Assembly (NCBI GenBank): GCA_015680685.1
Contig: MNCI01030304.1
Location: 384,950 to 429,151 of the forward strand
Direction of reading: 5' to 3'
From: Gnetum montanum
Lineage: Eukaryota; Streptophyta; Gnetopsida; Gnetales; Gnetaceae
Length of the DNA: 44,202 bases
Part shown: positions 1-10,456 of the stretch, piece by piece
Numbering within the stretch: the first letter of the stretch is position 1
Layout of the letters: every line of letters starts with the position of its first letter
The notes under the pieces: generated by a model
The model's input: the letters and a program-made list of their open reading frames with translations, nothing else
The model's database searches: none
What the model was told of the DNA's origin: nothing
Position numbers and translations under genes: made by a program

Positions 1-733
1 AAAACTAAAATAATGATATGAAGCATGATTAACATACATTATAATTTTATATTTGGTAATCAAAATATACAAATCATGAACTCTTTTAGATATGTGGATC
101 TTTAATATACAAAAAATTTTAAATGAGATGGATGAGATGAAAAATTTTAGGAGAAAAAAAATCTTTCTATACAATTGAAAATAAATGTAAGATGTTAAGA
201 ATTTGGTCTTAGAAATTTAGAAAATAAATCTTTCAAATTGTGTTATATGGATGTGTCATTTGAGGACTAAGTCTTAGTGCTAAAAATTCTATGCTATTGA
301 ATGAGTATAGAAGATATTTTAACTTGATGACTTAAAGGTGAAAGTACAAACATCTTATTCTATGCTTATGTTAGAGTGTAATCTACTTCCTTAGAAGCAT
401 AATCTATTTATTAGTTTATTGATTATGCTTGAAATCTAACAAAAATATAACAAATTAAATTTTCTAAAGTAATTCTTGAAGACAAAAGAATAGAGATACT
501 ATTTTCAAGAAGACAATAGTTGAAAACTTTGGATATCTTATTGGAGAATATATAAGTTAATTCAAGGCATATTCATAAGTTTGTTTGGAGATGGGTTGTA
601 ATAAAGTTATGATCAAATGTAAAAGGTAAGAAAAAATTTTATTTACAATGCATAAGAGGTAATTAGTTAAACTTAGAAGTTTACTATTTGTTAGCAATGT
701 CACATTTTTATCAACAAACTTCATTTATGTTCA
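1..733. other. AT-rich stretch, no gene recognised
   Basis: No gene, RNA or repeat was recognised here. The last 180 bases lie directly in front of a LINE C-terminal motif on the same strand and may be more of that element, but no motif was seen in them. Confidence 0.4.
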
Positions 734-847
734 CATCATCTTAGGATAGAAAGTGGAAAATGGATGCAAATTTTTAGAGAAGAACAAACTGGTAGGATAT
801 GTAGTTTAGAAGATTTTGAGGATGAGCATCTTGTTTTTCTAAAATAA
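734..847 (+). pseudogene. LINE ORF2 C-terminal fragment
   Basis: An open stretch of about 37 codons reads HHLRIESGKW, then RICSLEDFEDEHLVFL. This fits the region near the C-terminus of plant and animal non-LTR retrotransposon ORF2 proteins (LRIETGRW..., then a Cys-rich ...EDE.HF... segment). The zinc-binding cysteines are only partly kept. It ends in TAA. No reverse transcriptase for this copy lies upstream. The LINE RT downstream begins after this C-terminus, so it must belong to a different copy. The assignment rests on motif resemblance over a short stretch and is moderately secure. Confidence 0.5.
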
Positions 848-1311
848 CCTTAGACTAAATATTTGAAACAAAAATATAATATTTTAATAAAATATCTATA
901 TGATCTTTTCTTATTACATCTAAGTGTTAGTTAACCACTTTGTTGAGTTGATATTGAACTTTCATTATAAAAATGAAATGCATATCCAATAATCATTTAG
1001 ATCTTCAAATGCAATAAAAACTTGGTTTCAATTTTAGTTTCATACTTAATCCTTAAGAAATGAGTATAAGGGAAATCAAGAAGAATATATTGTCCATCTT
1101 CATAGTGATTAGAGATATAGAGTCTACAATTGCTCTCATCTCTAGGAATGTTTAATCATCTTCTAATTTATATTCATAGCTAGTGGGAACAAGATCTAAT
1201 TTTACTTATCATATATTATAGTCTTAAAAGAATATGAGCTAAGAGATGAATTGCCTTATCTATTACTTAGTTATTTCTAATATATAAATTAAAATTTATT
1301 TTTGCCATCTA
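848..1311. other. AT-rich stretch, no gene recognised
   Basis: Nothing was recognised. The position suggests decayed 3' flank of the LINE fragment to the left and 5' part of the LINE RT to the right. Confidence 0.35.
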
Positions 1312-2460
1312 GACTTAGTTAAAGCCTTCGAAGGACTACCTTTAACAATTTTGTAAATGCTATTAAAATTGCCTTAAATCTCATCAAAAGTTATGTTCCA
1401 TTTGCTAAGTCCAAATGCTGATGAAACTATCCTTTCTTTAAGGAGTCCTCTAGAGTTGTCTTTGAAAAACTAATAACATTAAGGTTTTTGAGTTAGAGAT
1501 TATGCTATGGAATGGTTTTCATTAGGACTTCATTAAGCTATGCATGTCCATTCAGATCTCTGGGGCCTTTTCTTTAGAACTAGATGTGAAGTTATGGGGG
1601 TATTCTTCGCTAGGAAGGGGTTAACATAGGGGGACCCCCTATCCTCCTACCTATTCATAATGGTTATGGACATCCTCCAACCTACTATGAGGTGGAAGGG
1701 GTTAGGGGCTTAAGTGCCTAGTTGAACACTATGTGGAAGATACCATTATGTTCTCCTGAGTAGCGGTTCCATAGGCTCTGGTAATCAATAGAACTTTGGA
1801 ATATATGGCTATGGAGATTGGCTTGGAAATTAATAGAGGCAAGTCTACGATTCATTTGTTGAACACTCTCGCCAAGGTGAGGGGATGGATTATATAGCAT
1901 TTGGGGGTATTACTTGGATCACAAGAGGATGCATACTTTGGAATCCCCTTGTATGATTGGAATAAGTGATGGGTTTGGGGTAGTTTTCTCCAAAGGATTT
2001 AGAAGTAGGTGACTCATAGGACATGTTAGTTTTTGACATGAGCTAGGCAAGCTTTGCCAGCCAAGATGGTTTTGAAAGCTAAGGCTAGGATTGTGGGTTT
2101 GGTTGCTCAACCACCAAGTGGTAATTTCACTTGGTCTAGTGGAAAAGGAGGGTAGAGACTGCACTTGGTGAAATGGGATATTGTTGCTCACATGAGGAAT
2201 GTTGGAGGGTCTATGGATCCCTAAGTTTCATGACATTATAGAATTGGGGACTCATGTGCTGGTTAATAAACTCATCAGGCTTGGGCCTCAACAGGCTTAA
2301 TTGATTAGTGTGATGGAAGGAAAGTATTGGATGTGGGAGGATGAGCCTCAAGATTCATAAATGTGGAAGGCACTCTATAGGCACATCAGGATGGTCAAGT
2401 AGAGGGGGTTTTTAGGGTCCTCCCCAAAGGAATTATTCAAACATAAGTATTTCGAGGTGC
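1312..2460 (+). pseudogene. LINE (non-LTR) reverse transcriptase, decayed
   Basis: This is a plant LINE ORF2 reverse-transcriptase domain broken by many stops and frameshifts. In order it shows a DLVKAFE segment at 1312 (family: D..KA(F/Y)D), then KGLT*GDPLSSYLFIMVMDIL at 1615 (family: RQGDPLSP.LF), where the stop TAG replaces the expected Gln codon CAG. At 1730-1741 the catalytic box reads YVEDTIMF instead of (F/Y)ADDT, so the first catalytic Asp has become Glu. It continues with MEIGLEINRGKST and YFGIPLYDW, which match the thumb-side motifs of plant LINEs (GL.IN..KS and YLG.PL). Three frames are needed to read it. No endonuclease domain or poly(A) tail was found. The element stops where 26S rDNA sequence begins. 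Its LINE identity is well supported; its subfamily is not. Confidence 0.78.
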
Positions 2461-2519
2461 ATTGGTGGTAGGGGGGGGGGGGCATGGGGGGCTATGGAAA
2501 GAAAAACTGCTAGAGAAAG

Positions 2520-3200
2520 TGAAATGTTTTGTTTAGTTAATATAACATTTAGCATTACTAGTAATGGCATGAAAGTGTCCACCATCCTCATATAAGTAGC
2601 TCAAGTAGGCCCTCAATAGTCTATGCCAATCCTTTTCAGTTATAGATCCATTTTGTTGACCTCTCGTACCTAGATTATTCTATTGACTAGAGGCTATTCA
2701 CCATGGAGACTTAATGCGATTATGAGTACAACTAGGCATGAATAGTACTTAGTTCTCCAAATTCTCAAGGGATGTCGAGGATGCACTAGACATTGTAGGT
2801 TGTGTAGTGCTCTTCCAACCATTGGACCCTATCTTCGGTTGAGTTCATTTTAGGGTGGGTAGGCTATTAAAAAGAAAAGATAACTCTTTCCAAGGTCCCC
2901 ATCGATGTTTCCAGATTCCCTGATGTTATCATCCATCATCATGTCTTGGTTTAGGAATATTAACCCAATTCCCTTTCAAGATCTCATGCAAAGTGAACCC
3001 CTTGGAAGGGGCTCCCCCATCTCTTAGGATTGACTAACCCATGTCCATGTGTTTTTCACATGAAACTTTTCTTCACATTAGTCTTTAAAGTTATCATTTG
3101 AATATTTGCTACTACCACGAAGATCTGCTTTGGGGGCTACTCCACTTGGGCTTGTGCCCTAGGCTTCGCAACAACCCATGCAGGTGAGACAAGGGGGTAC
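2520..3200 (-). rRNA. 26S rRNA relic, internal block
   Basis: The plus strand is clearly the complement of a central part of plant 26S rRNA, so the rRNA sense is minus. Recognisable stretches include GCCAATCCTTTTC and GATCCATTTTG near 2620-2660, TTATGAGTACAAC near 2720, AAAAGATAACTCTT near 2874, CCCAATTCCCTTTCAAG near 2965 and ATTTGAATATTTGCTACTAC near 3096. Many C/G positions of functional 26S have become T/A, and small indels are present, so this is a pseudogene. The left end is set by eye where similarity starts, just after a run of G bases. The block ends at about 3200, where it jumps to the 3' end of 26S. Confidence 0.88.
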
Positions 3201-4144
3201 CATCGACACATGCTAATGGAAGCACCGAAGCTACCCCTACTGCAGGTCACGTAGCAATCAATAAGGAAAAAGCACCACCTCTAGCATGGATTCTAACTTA
3301 GAGGCATTCATTCATAATCTAACACATGGTAGCTTCACATCACTATCTTTTCAACTAAACATGATGACCAATTATGTGAATCATTGGTTCCTCTTGTACT
3401 AAGTTGAATTACTATTGTGGCACACATCATTAGTAGGATAAAACCAACCTATCTCATGATGATCTAAACCTAGCTAATGTTTCTTATTAGTGGGTGAACA
3501 ATCCAACACTTGGTGAATTCTGCTTCACAATGATAAGAAGAGCTAACATTGAAGGATCAAAAAGCAACGTCGCTATGAATGCTTGGCTACCACAATCCAG
3601 GTATCCCAGTGGTAATGTTTTCGATACCTCTAGCTTAAAATTTCAAAGATCTAAAGGATTAATAAGATATGCTTTCATGATTTGTATTCATAGTGAAAAT
3701 CAAAATCAAATGAGCTTTTACCCTTCTGTTCCACATGAGAATTCTATTCTTGTTGAGCTTATCTTAGGACACTTGCATTATCTTTTAATAAATTTTCTGC
3801 CCTAGCCAAACTCTCCACCTAACTCTATATTTTATGTGGATCGATGCACCAAGAATGTCTTGGGTCCAAAAGTAAGGATCATGCCTCATTCTCAACCAAC
3901 AAAATAAGTAAAATAATGTTAAAAGTAGTGGTATTTCACTTGCATCGTGAGCATCTCCCACCTATCCTACACCTCTTGTGTCATTTCACAAAGTCAAACT
4001 CGAGTCAAGTTCAACAAGGTCTTCTTTCCCCACTAATTTTTCCAAGCCCATTTCCTTGATTTTGGTTTCACTAGATAGTAGGTAGGGATAGTGGGAATGT
4101 CATTAATCCATTCATGTGCATCACTAATTAGATGACAAGGCATA

Positions 4145-4175
<31 letters not shown>

Positions 4176-4240
4176 ACCATTTACCCATGCTTAGTTTAAT
4201 TTCTTCACTTTGACATTTAGAGCACTGGGCTTCCCTACGC
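3200..4240 (-). rRNA. 26S rRNA relic, 3' end block
   Basis: The plus strand is the complement of the 3' third of plant 26S rRNA. Landmarks are GGTTCCTCTTGTACTA at about 3389, GTGAACAATCCAACACTTGG at about 3493, GGATCAAAAAGCAACGTCGC at about 3555, AATAAGTAAAATAATGTTAA at about 3902 and CTACCTTAAGAGAGTCATAG near 4149. A 103-codon open frame (3494-3805) and a 71-codon one (3844-4059) on the plus strand are antisense-rDNA artefacts, not genes. The block carries many C-to-T type changes. It ends near 4236 after GAGCACTGGGC, where functional 26S would continue into the sequence found in the 2520-3200 block, so the two blocks are in inverted order. Confidence 0.92.
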
Positions 4241-4556
4241 TAAGTGCGCATGAGATACATTGACCTCATCTCTACCCTTCTCCTTCGATGCGATGCAAGG
4301 CTATGCAATTGATTATTTTGGTGGGTGATGGACCTCCATTGCGTCGCATAGGATGGGTGATGCTTCCTCTCCTATTGACCCCAATTAAGGTGAGGATACC
4401 TACTGAGTTTAAGCATATAACTCAACGAAGGAATAGAAACTTATGAGGATTCCCCTAATGACAGCAAGCAAATCGGGAACAACCCAATGTGAAAATATGA
4501 TGATGTTCATCACCTAAAGTGTAGTCTATAGAAGAATCCCCTATGGCAGACTAAGC
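4240..4556 (+). rRNA. ITS2-like spacer and 5' end of 26S rRNA, relic
   Basis: From about 4380 the plus strand reads as the sense 5' end of 26S rRNA: GACCCCAATTAAGGTGAGG, then CTGAGTTTAAGCATAT, AGAAACTTATGAGGATTCCC, and a diverged GTAGTCT...GAAG segment near 4521. The preceding 140 bases would be ITS2 by position and contain GGTGGGTGATGG-like text, but ITS2 is too variable to confirm. The orientation is opposite to the neighbouring 26S blocks, so at least one inversion is needed. Substitutions and small indels show that it is not functional. It ends where a dispersed repeat starts. Confidence 0.82.
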
Positions 4557-4890
4557 CTAGGTGGGTGTACAACTAAGTTCGAGGGATAAAGGTTGTTCTC
4601 TTAGACTGTAAGCATATTCAAGAGGTGGGTGTTTCAATTCCTAGAAGAACGATCCTCCTTTACGATGCATGCATCATCACAAAATGACTAGGGTGCAACG
4701 ACATCTTCTAAAGAATCATTGATGTTCATGAAATATATAGGGTATCTATTTAGGTTGCAATGTCATTTTACAAGCACTAGGGTTTTGTTCTTGAGATATG
4801 ATGCATTTTTGGCTTGCATGAAAAGCCAATGACATATTTGATTCTAGGAAAATAATCTTTAGAAGGAGCCTTACCTCTTCCCACCCTTGA
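4556..4890 (+). repeat. dispersed repeat, copy 1
   Basis: About 335 bases are shared, in the same orientation, with 11196-11545. The best-kept part is an essentially identical 47-base stretch starting TTTTTGGCTTGCATGAAAAG (about 4805 here, 11457 there). Other shared text includes AAGCATATTCAAGAG and AGGGTGCAA.GAC. Its class is unknown. Copy 2 runs directly into a LINE ORF1-like relic, so this may be a LINE 5' region. Here it sits inside the rDNA relic. Confidence 0.75.
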
Positions 4891-5094
4891 AACTTTGAAA
4901 AGATTAATTTTTTATTTGTTGCTACGGTGTGCGGTGTCTCTACCACTAAATGTTAGAGAAAAGTAAACAAAAATAATTTTTAATTTTCTAGTTGCAATTG
5001 TAGTGAAAATGCTATAATTTCCTAGCATCATTAATGCTATAACTCTCATTGACGGTATTAATGTCAATGACGCTACAAAAATACGTTAGTATCA

Positions 5095-5460
5095 TGTTGA
5101 GCCTACACCAAACTTTCTTCTAGCTTCACCCTACTCAAGCACAGTTCACCATCTTTCAAGTCCTAACAAGCATGTTCTCACTTTAACCCTTCTCAAGAAG
5201 TTGAAGGTTGACAGATGGTGCTCCATGCCCATGCATGAATCCCAACTTTCAGCTTCCTTGCACTGTGTGAGTTTCCAAACCTAATGACTCACACACATGT
5301 TAGAATCCTTGGTCTGTGTTCCAAGATAGGTCAAATGGAAAGCCCACAAAATCTACATCCCAAGCACACAAGCATTGCTAGACCTATCCCTCAAACGGGC
5401 ATGTGCTTGGACCCTTGACCATTGTAGGGACATCATGTGCATAGCCAACTATGCATGCTT
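5095..5460 (-). rRNA. 26S rRNA relic, 5'-half block
   Basis: The plus strand is the complement of part of the 5' half of 26S rRNA. Landmarks are CACAGTTCACCATCTTTCAAG at about 5139 (functional form CATAGTTCACCATCTTTCGGG), a TGTTCTCACT..AACCCTTCTC stretch near 5172, CAGCTTCCTTGCAC at about 5253 and CACACACATGTTAGAATCC at about 5290. Similarity fades after about 5400. In functional 26S this would lie 5' of the 2520-3200 block. Here it is separated from it by an inverted 5' end and a dispersed repeat. Confidence 0.83.
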
Positions 5461-6357
5461 ATTTTGTGGTACTAATCCACATGGACTCGCCTCCCACATT
5501 GAGTAATGGACTGAAGCATACACACTCTATTCCATGTCTGCTAGGAAGTAATGTTGGCCTACATCTTCTTCCCTCTCAATAATTTCAGGCACTTTTTAAC
5601 TCTCTTTTTAAAGTCCTTTTCATCTTTCCCTCGTAGTACTTATTTGCTATCAGTCTCTTACGTGGATTTATCCTTGGATAGAATTTACCACTTGCTTAGG
5701 TATGCATTCCCAAACAACTTGGTCATTTGTGTTTCTCACTTCTATCCAATGAAGCAATGGATGGTGGTGATGGTCTCTGCGTTTCCTATGTCGAGTGTAG
5801 ACAAGCTACGTTGGCCCCCTCCCCATCCTTGCCATACCTAGCATGGATGAGATTTATTACCAACTTAATGACTAGATCTGATTTTTTTCCATTACCAAAA
5901 TTGCAAGTTGAAAATCATTTTCTAAATTTTGGAAGCCAAAACTCTTATGAAAACCAACACTACCCCTTCTTCCCTACAATAGAAATCCTAGTGTGGAAGT
6001 TGTAGATGGTTTGGGTGTTGAAATTTTACAACATCTATTGTAAATTTTCAAAAAAAAAAAAAAACTAGTGCAGAAGTATTAACAACCATTTTATTTTTGC
6101 TACCACATTTTTTTCCACAAAACTAACATTGGTTTCCACACAAACCAAACCTACTTTTTCCTTTTTCGTGGTAAAAGTTGGCAGTCTACCAAAACCATCT
6201 TCAAAAATGTGGTAAGAGGATTCTTAGTGAGTATGTTAAGAAGAGGAGCACTTCACATGTAGCTAAAGTAGGACCAAGTACTAGATCATAGAAGAAAAAT
6301 AATGAGTCATCTACATAGATGAGGAGATCAAAATTCATAGATGCTCAAATTAGTTCA
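5461..6357. other. no gene recognised; hairpin and poly(A) run
   Basis: No coding motif was recognised. Open frames of 92-96 codons at 5551-6005 have no recognisable content. An imperfect 13-bp inverted repeat (6019-6031 with 6038-6050, one mismatch) is followed at once by a run of about 15 A bases (6050-6064). Whether that marks the 3' end of a retroposed sequence is unclear. Confidence 0.35.
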
Positions 6358-6890
6358 TTACTGAAGAAGCTTCTCTAACCTAGTCTCCACATTTTCAAAC
6401 ATTAGGGCTTCATTCTTCCATGTGTCTACCTTTATTATGTTCTTCTGGCAAAGAGCATGAACTTTCTCAATTGAGAGATTATGGTTCTTTGCTATCAGCC
6501 TTCTCAAGTCTAGGTTTACCTTGGTGAAAAGCTCCTATTGTTAGTGTATTAGTTTGACAAATTGGTTATTTTGTTGCTCAGTGTTGCATAGGCAATGATT
6601 TTCCTTTGTGGGAATCAAGTTTTCCTTTAGGACTTATGATAGATCCTTATCAGTGTTGAAAGCCATGGATTCTAACAAGGATGCATCAAAGATCATGGCC
6701 TCCTTCGCATTCTCAACCTATTGAAGTTTCAGCTAAAATTGTTAAAAAGCTTCATCCATAGTAAGCTTAGGCCTAGTCCCCAAGTGATGATCTTATGATG
6801 TTTAGGGATGGGTCTAGTATTAGGCCTCAAGGCCAAAGTTAATAAGCTCACTAGGGATCATGGTGTAGGTATTTGGGTTGTTGTTTTGGG
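6358..6890 (-). pseudogene. unnamed Gln-rich, coiled-coil-like coding relic
   Basis: One minus-strand frame stays readable for about 177 codons if its stops are ignored, and it ends at TAA (6358-6360). The first third is polar and Asn/Gln-rich (SQNNNPNTYT, DHHLGTRPKL). The rest is helical and charged with heptad-like spacing (VENAKEAMIFDASLLESMAF, ELFTKVNLDLRRLIAKNHNL, NEALMFENVETRLEKLLQ). Ten internal stops occur, six TAA and four TAG, with no TGA until the left edge. Each is one C-to-T change from CAA or CAG, and several sit beside surviving Gln codons. I do not recognise the family. It could be a retrotransposon gag-type or structural protein, or a host gene relic. A frame this long in an otherwise unreadable stretch is strong evidence for past coding; the function is unknown. 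Confidence 0.6.
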
Positions 6891-7605
6891 ATCATCACCT
6901 CAAAAAATGCCTTTTGTGGATTCAATGATAAATACTTACACTACCTTTGGAGTAACTTCTTAAGATGAATGTTTACTCTTCCTCAATAGTAAGTCTTCCA
7001 AAGATGGTAGAGGCTTTTCCAAAGATGTAGAAATCAATGCTTTCATGGTTTCTTCTCATGAACCAATGTGTGGGCTAGTAGACTCACATCTGTTAAGTAG
7101 ATTGAACTACAACATCCAATTTTTAGTTTGAAAGAGGAAGTGTTCTTACCTTGTAAATCCACTTTTTGTCTCTATGAGTGTTTGTTTGTTGGGTTTCACG
7201 AAGGACTTTTGGTGGTGTGTGGTTTCGAAATTGTAATTCTAGGTGCCTAGAATACCATGAAAATAGTGGTGCAAGGTTGTTGGTATAGATTCTAGAAATA
7301 CCTATTTTAACCTATGGTGCAATGGGCATCATGATTTATGTTCATGAATTTTAAGCAAATTCAAGAGATAGATGTCCCCACATTGATAGATACAATTAAT
7401 AGAAAAAGGCTTGTGGAGGTGTGAACATGTTTTGTGATTTTAATGTTGAAAATGTCTTGTAAGTGTGTTATTCCTTAGGATGAGTCAACCCAAAAACCAG
7501 TTGAATAGTATGTCAAGATTGCACACAAGAGCACTCAACTTGACCAACAATTAGCTTTCAAGACATATTGAACTTTACATGAAAATGTGGTTGGATGCTA
7601 GACAA
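6891..7605. other. no gene recognised
   Basis: Nothing was recognised on either strand. The right part of the Gln-rich relic may extend a little into this stretch, but its frame becomes unreadable. Confidence 0.35.
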
Positions 7606-7800
7606 GTAAATTTTTCTTTCAATAATTTCAACAATAGCGTCTCATCTTCCATTGGCAACAAGCTAAGGTAGCTTCAAGGAATTGATCTTTCACATAATAT
7701 TTTCAATGGATCTATTCCAAAGATCCTTTTTCATCACTCTCATCTTCATTATTTGAATATTTCATACAATGGATTTTTAGGAAAAATTATTTTTTTCTAG
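7606..7800 (+). pseudogene. leucine-rich-repeat fragment (receptor-like protein type)
   Basis: A single frame of about 65 codons with one internal stop reads NNFNNSVSSSIGN, LQGIDLSHNIFNGSIPKILF, then LHYLNISYNGFLGKI. These match plant extracellular LRRs of about 24 residues (L..L.LS.N.F.G.IP..L..L), here about two and a half repeats. Such repeats form the ectodomain of LRR receptor-like kinases and receptor-like proteins, which bind ligands at the plasma membrane. No kinase, signal peptide or membrane segment is nearby. It ends at a TAG (7798-7800), close to where the copia LTR appears to lie. It is probably a fragment of a host gene disrupted or captured during repeat turnover. Confidence 0.62.
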
Positions 7801-7822
7801 TTATCTATGATAAAAATTTAAT

Positions 7823-7889
7823 CAAAGATCTTTTAACAATAGCTAACAATGGATTTTTTTTCATACAAAGATCTATTAACAATAGCTAA
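7823..7889. repeat. 24-bp direct repeat, two copies
   Basis: A CAAAGATCT(T/A)TTAACAATAG-type unit of 24 bases occurs at 7823-7846 and 7866-7889 with one mismatch. It lies between the LRR fragment and the copia 3' LTR. The spacing of 43 bases suggests a small local duplication rather than a target-site duplication. Confidence 0.7.
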
Positions 7890-7899
7890 GTCAAAGAAA

Positions 7900-8454
7900 T
7901 TGGAATTTCTATATTGCCCAAATGTTCAAAGATTGACTAGTTAATAGTAGATAACCAAAACATAATTTTTTATAATTGTACAAGAAATAAGTTCATAGAA
8001 ATAAAATACCTTCATCCATAGATAAGAATTTTTGGAAGTAAAACTAAAAGATAACAACTTGAAGAGAATACCTCCAATTGCTATGACCATAGCAAAATAG
8101 AGGAAAGACTTTGATGAAGAGAAAGTAAACTTTTGATGGATCCAACAACCTCTACCAACTCAATCTCAATGTTGGATATGATAGAATTTGCAATTTTCAA
8201 AACATACCATAGTAAGGTTGTAGACCATCCATTCTATTTATAACCGCATATGATATACCTTCCATTAAGGAACCATTTATTCTCAAAAATGCGTCACTAC
8301 CTCCACTACTTCTATTATGAATGATGGCAGTGGTGGTACCAATTTATAATTGCTAACATTGAGAGTGGTAACTTCCAACATTCAAAGAGTCATTGAGAAA
8401 CTGCCAATGATGGTAAGAGTGGACAAGAAAACTATCATCATGGGCAATCTTACA
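7900..8454 (-). repeat. copia 3' LTR (inner end defined, outer end estimated)
   Basis: On the minus strand a purine-rich GTGGGAGA (8455-8462 region) is followed at once by TGTAAGATTG, the usual copia arrangement of polypurine tract then LTR starting with TG. Inside, about 210 bases on, is a promoter-like TATAAATAG (8234-8245). The other LTR border and the matching 5' LTR are not visible. Confidence 0.55.
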
Positions 8455-8859
8455 TTCTCCCACTAATTTCCCATGCATGAAAAAATTGGAGATTTTATAT
8501 ATCATGTCCATAATTAATACACTAATACTCATAAAGAATATCAATACTTGAATCATGATGGTTATATTCATTAAGCTTGAATATTTTCTTTCATGAATTA
8601 CAAAGCATGACACTTCTTAAGTGAGCACTTTATGTGCAAATTTGTTATGGATGGATATCTAAAAAAAATAATGAAGGTCCCATTTTAAACTAATGGCATA
8701 GGCTTTATGTGCACCAAAATATTTTCCTTTGTTATTATCCAAGAAATCTATATTGATTTACAATTTGAGTAAGAAGCAAGTTATACATGAAATGAACTAA
8801 CAAATCCCATATGATTTACTGATCCATCTACTATTTAGTAGATAAAGCTTTAGTCATGC

Positions 8860-10456
8860 GATCACCAATTGTTAATTTAGTACTAATATGCTAAATATCT
8901 ACTTCATGCTTCTTGACTCTATCCTTAACAACAAGGTATCTTATATTGATGTGCGTACTATGACTCCCACTTTTATTGTTCTTGGAAAAGAAGATCGTAG
9001 CAAAATTATCATAATATATCTTTATCCAGCTTGTGATGGAATCAATAATGCTTAAGTAAGTAATAAAATTTCTCAACCACAATGAATATGATTTAGCTTC
9101 ATAGAAAGCAATGAATTCTACCTTCACTATAGAAAAAGAAACTTTTTTCTCTTAACACTCTTCCAATATATGGCCCCTTCATTGAATAGAAAAACATATC
9201 TAGAAGTTGATTTTCTAGAGTATACACATCCAGCAAATCTAAACCTGAATATCCAATCACTTCAAGATGATTGGTGTGCCTATTTATGAGCTTGTATTTC
9301 TTAGTTCCTTGCAAGTACCTCATGAATTTTTTAGCATCTTTTCAATGCTTGATGCATGGATTACTTTGGTATCTACTAAGCATTGCTACTACAAAATTTA
9401 TATTAGGTCTTGTACATACTTGTGCATAGATGAGGATTCCAACAACAAATGCATAAGGTATGCCTTTCATCAGCTCTTTTTCCAACGAGTTTTGTGGGCA
9501 TTGCTTCAAATTAAGTTTATCTCCTTTCATTATTGGAGATGTTATAAGTAAGCAATTTTTAATTCTAAATCTCTCAAAAACCTTTTCAATGTAGTTCCTT
9601 AGAGATAGTCCTAATAACCTTTGATTTCTATCTCTATGAATCTCTATCGCAATGACATAGGAGGCTTCACCCATATACTTCATTTCAAAATTTTAAGAGA
9701 GGAATTGCTTTGTCTCATGTAGCAAGCCCATGTTACTATTTGCAAGTAAGATGTCATCTACATAAAGGACCAAGAAAATGAGTTTTCTCCCACTAACCTT
9801 AAGGTATATACATTGATCAAAAATGTTCTCAATAAAATCAAATGAGATCATAATTTTATGAAAATTTAAATACCATTGTCAGGAGGCTTGTTTTAGCTCA
9901 TATAATGACTTCCTTAGCTTGCAAATCAAGTGATCATCTTCACAAAAGGCCTCAACTTGTTTCATGTATACTTCTTCCTCAAGATCCCTATTTAAAAATG
10001 TTATTTTCACATCCATTTGGTGTAGCTCTAAATCAAAATGAACCACCAAAGTCATAATTATTCTAAATGAATCCTCCATTGATCTTGGAGAGACAGTTTC
10101 ATGGTAATTAATGCCCTTCCTTTGAGTAAATCCTTTAGCTACAAGTCTAGCTCTATATTGTGTAACATTACTAGAAGAATTTCTTTTAGTTTTATAGACC
10201 CATTTACAAATAATTACTAAAACTTCCTTTTAAAATTCGGTAAGATTCCAAACTTGATTTTTAGCCATGAAATTTATCTCTTCGTTCATGGCATCATACC
10301 AAAATATGGGATTCTCTCTACTCTTGACTGGTAAAAATGACATAGGATCATATTTAGGTTCAACATCAAGGTCAGAATCTTGGAGATATACAACATAGTC
10401 ACTAGAAATTACTGGTTTCTTTGATCTTAAATACTTTCTTAATTCTACTATCCAAG
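8860..10456 (-). pseudogene. copia reverse transcriptase-RNase H, decayed
   Basis: The relic reads from the RT-linker (KPVISSDYVVYLQDS), through NQVWNL and WVYKTKRNSS, YRARLVAKGFTQRKGINYHE, LELHQMDVKITFLN and LEEEVYMKQ. The catalytic box LYVDDILLA is intact (YVDD at 9753-9764 region). RNase H follows as MRYLQGTKKY, LEVIGYSGLD, and the C-terminal KIYYDN, FFSKNNKSGS.STHI.I.Y segment, ending in HISTKLTIGDRMTKAL. These are the hallmarks of plant Tnt1/SIRE-like copia pol. RNase H has lost its DSD-type acidic residues in part (YSGLD for YSDSD). Several frameshifts separate the readable blocks at 9099-9323, 9342-9683 and 9879-10079. RT copies RNA to DNA for retrotransposition; this copy cannot be active. 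Confidence 0.9.

Noticed and set aside
3494-4059. Two open plus-strand frames (103 and 71 codons) that resemble database entries named as senescence-associated or similar proteins
   Set aside because: They are antisense translations of the 26S rRNA 3' region. Such entries are known artefacts of rDNA, and here the DNA itself aligns with 26S.
4300-4400. 5S rRNA-like words (AGGATGGGTGA...)
   Set aside because: Only about ten bases match. The position is better explained as ITS2 next to the 26S 5' end.
6038-6064. Poly(A) run as the tail of a processed pseudogene
   Set aside because: No coding sequence ends upstream of it and no target-site duplication was seen.
6358-6890. A genetic code in which TAA and TAG mean Gln (as in ciliates and some green algae)
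   Set aside because: Stops elsewhere in the window also replace Trp (FTWSY, ESWYW) and Arg (QRRLNP), and TGA occurs too. Deamination decay explains all of them; a code change does not.
8026-8098. A possible second LRR piece (LEVKLKDNNLKRIPP)
   Set aside because: It lies inside the probable copia LTR and is too short and irregular to support.
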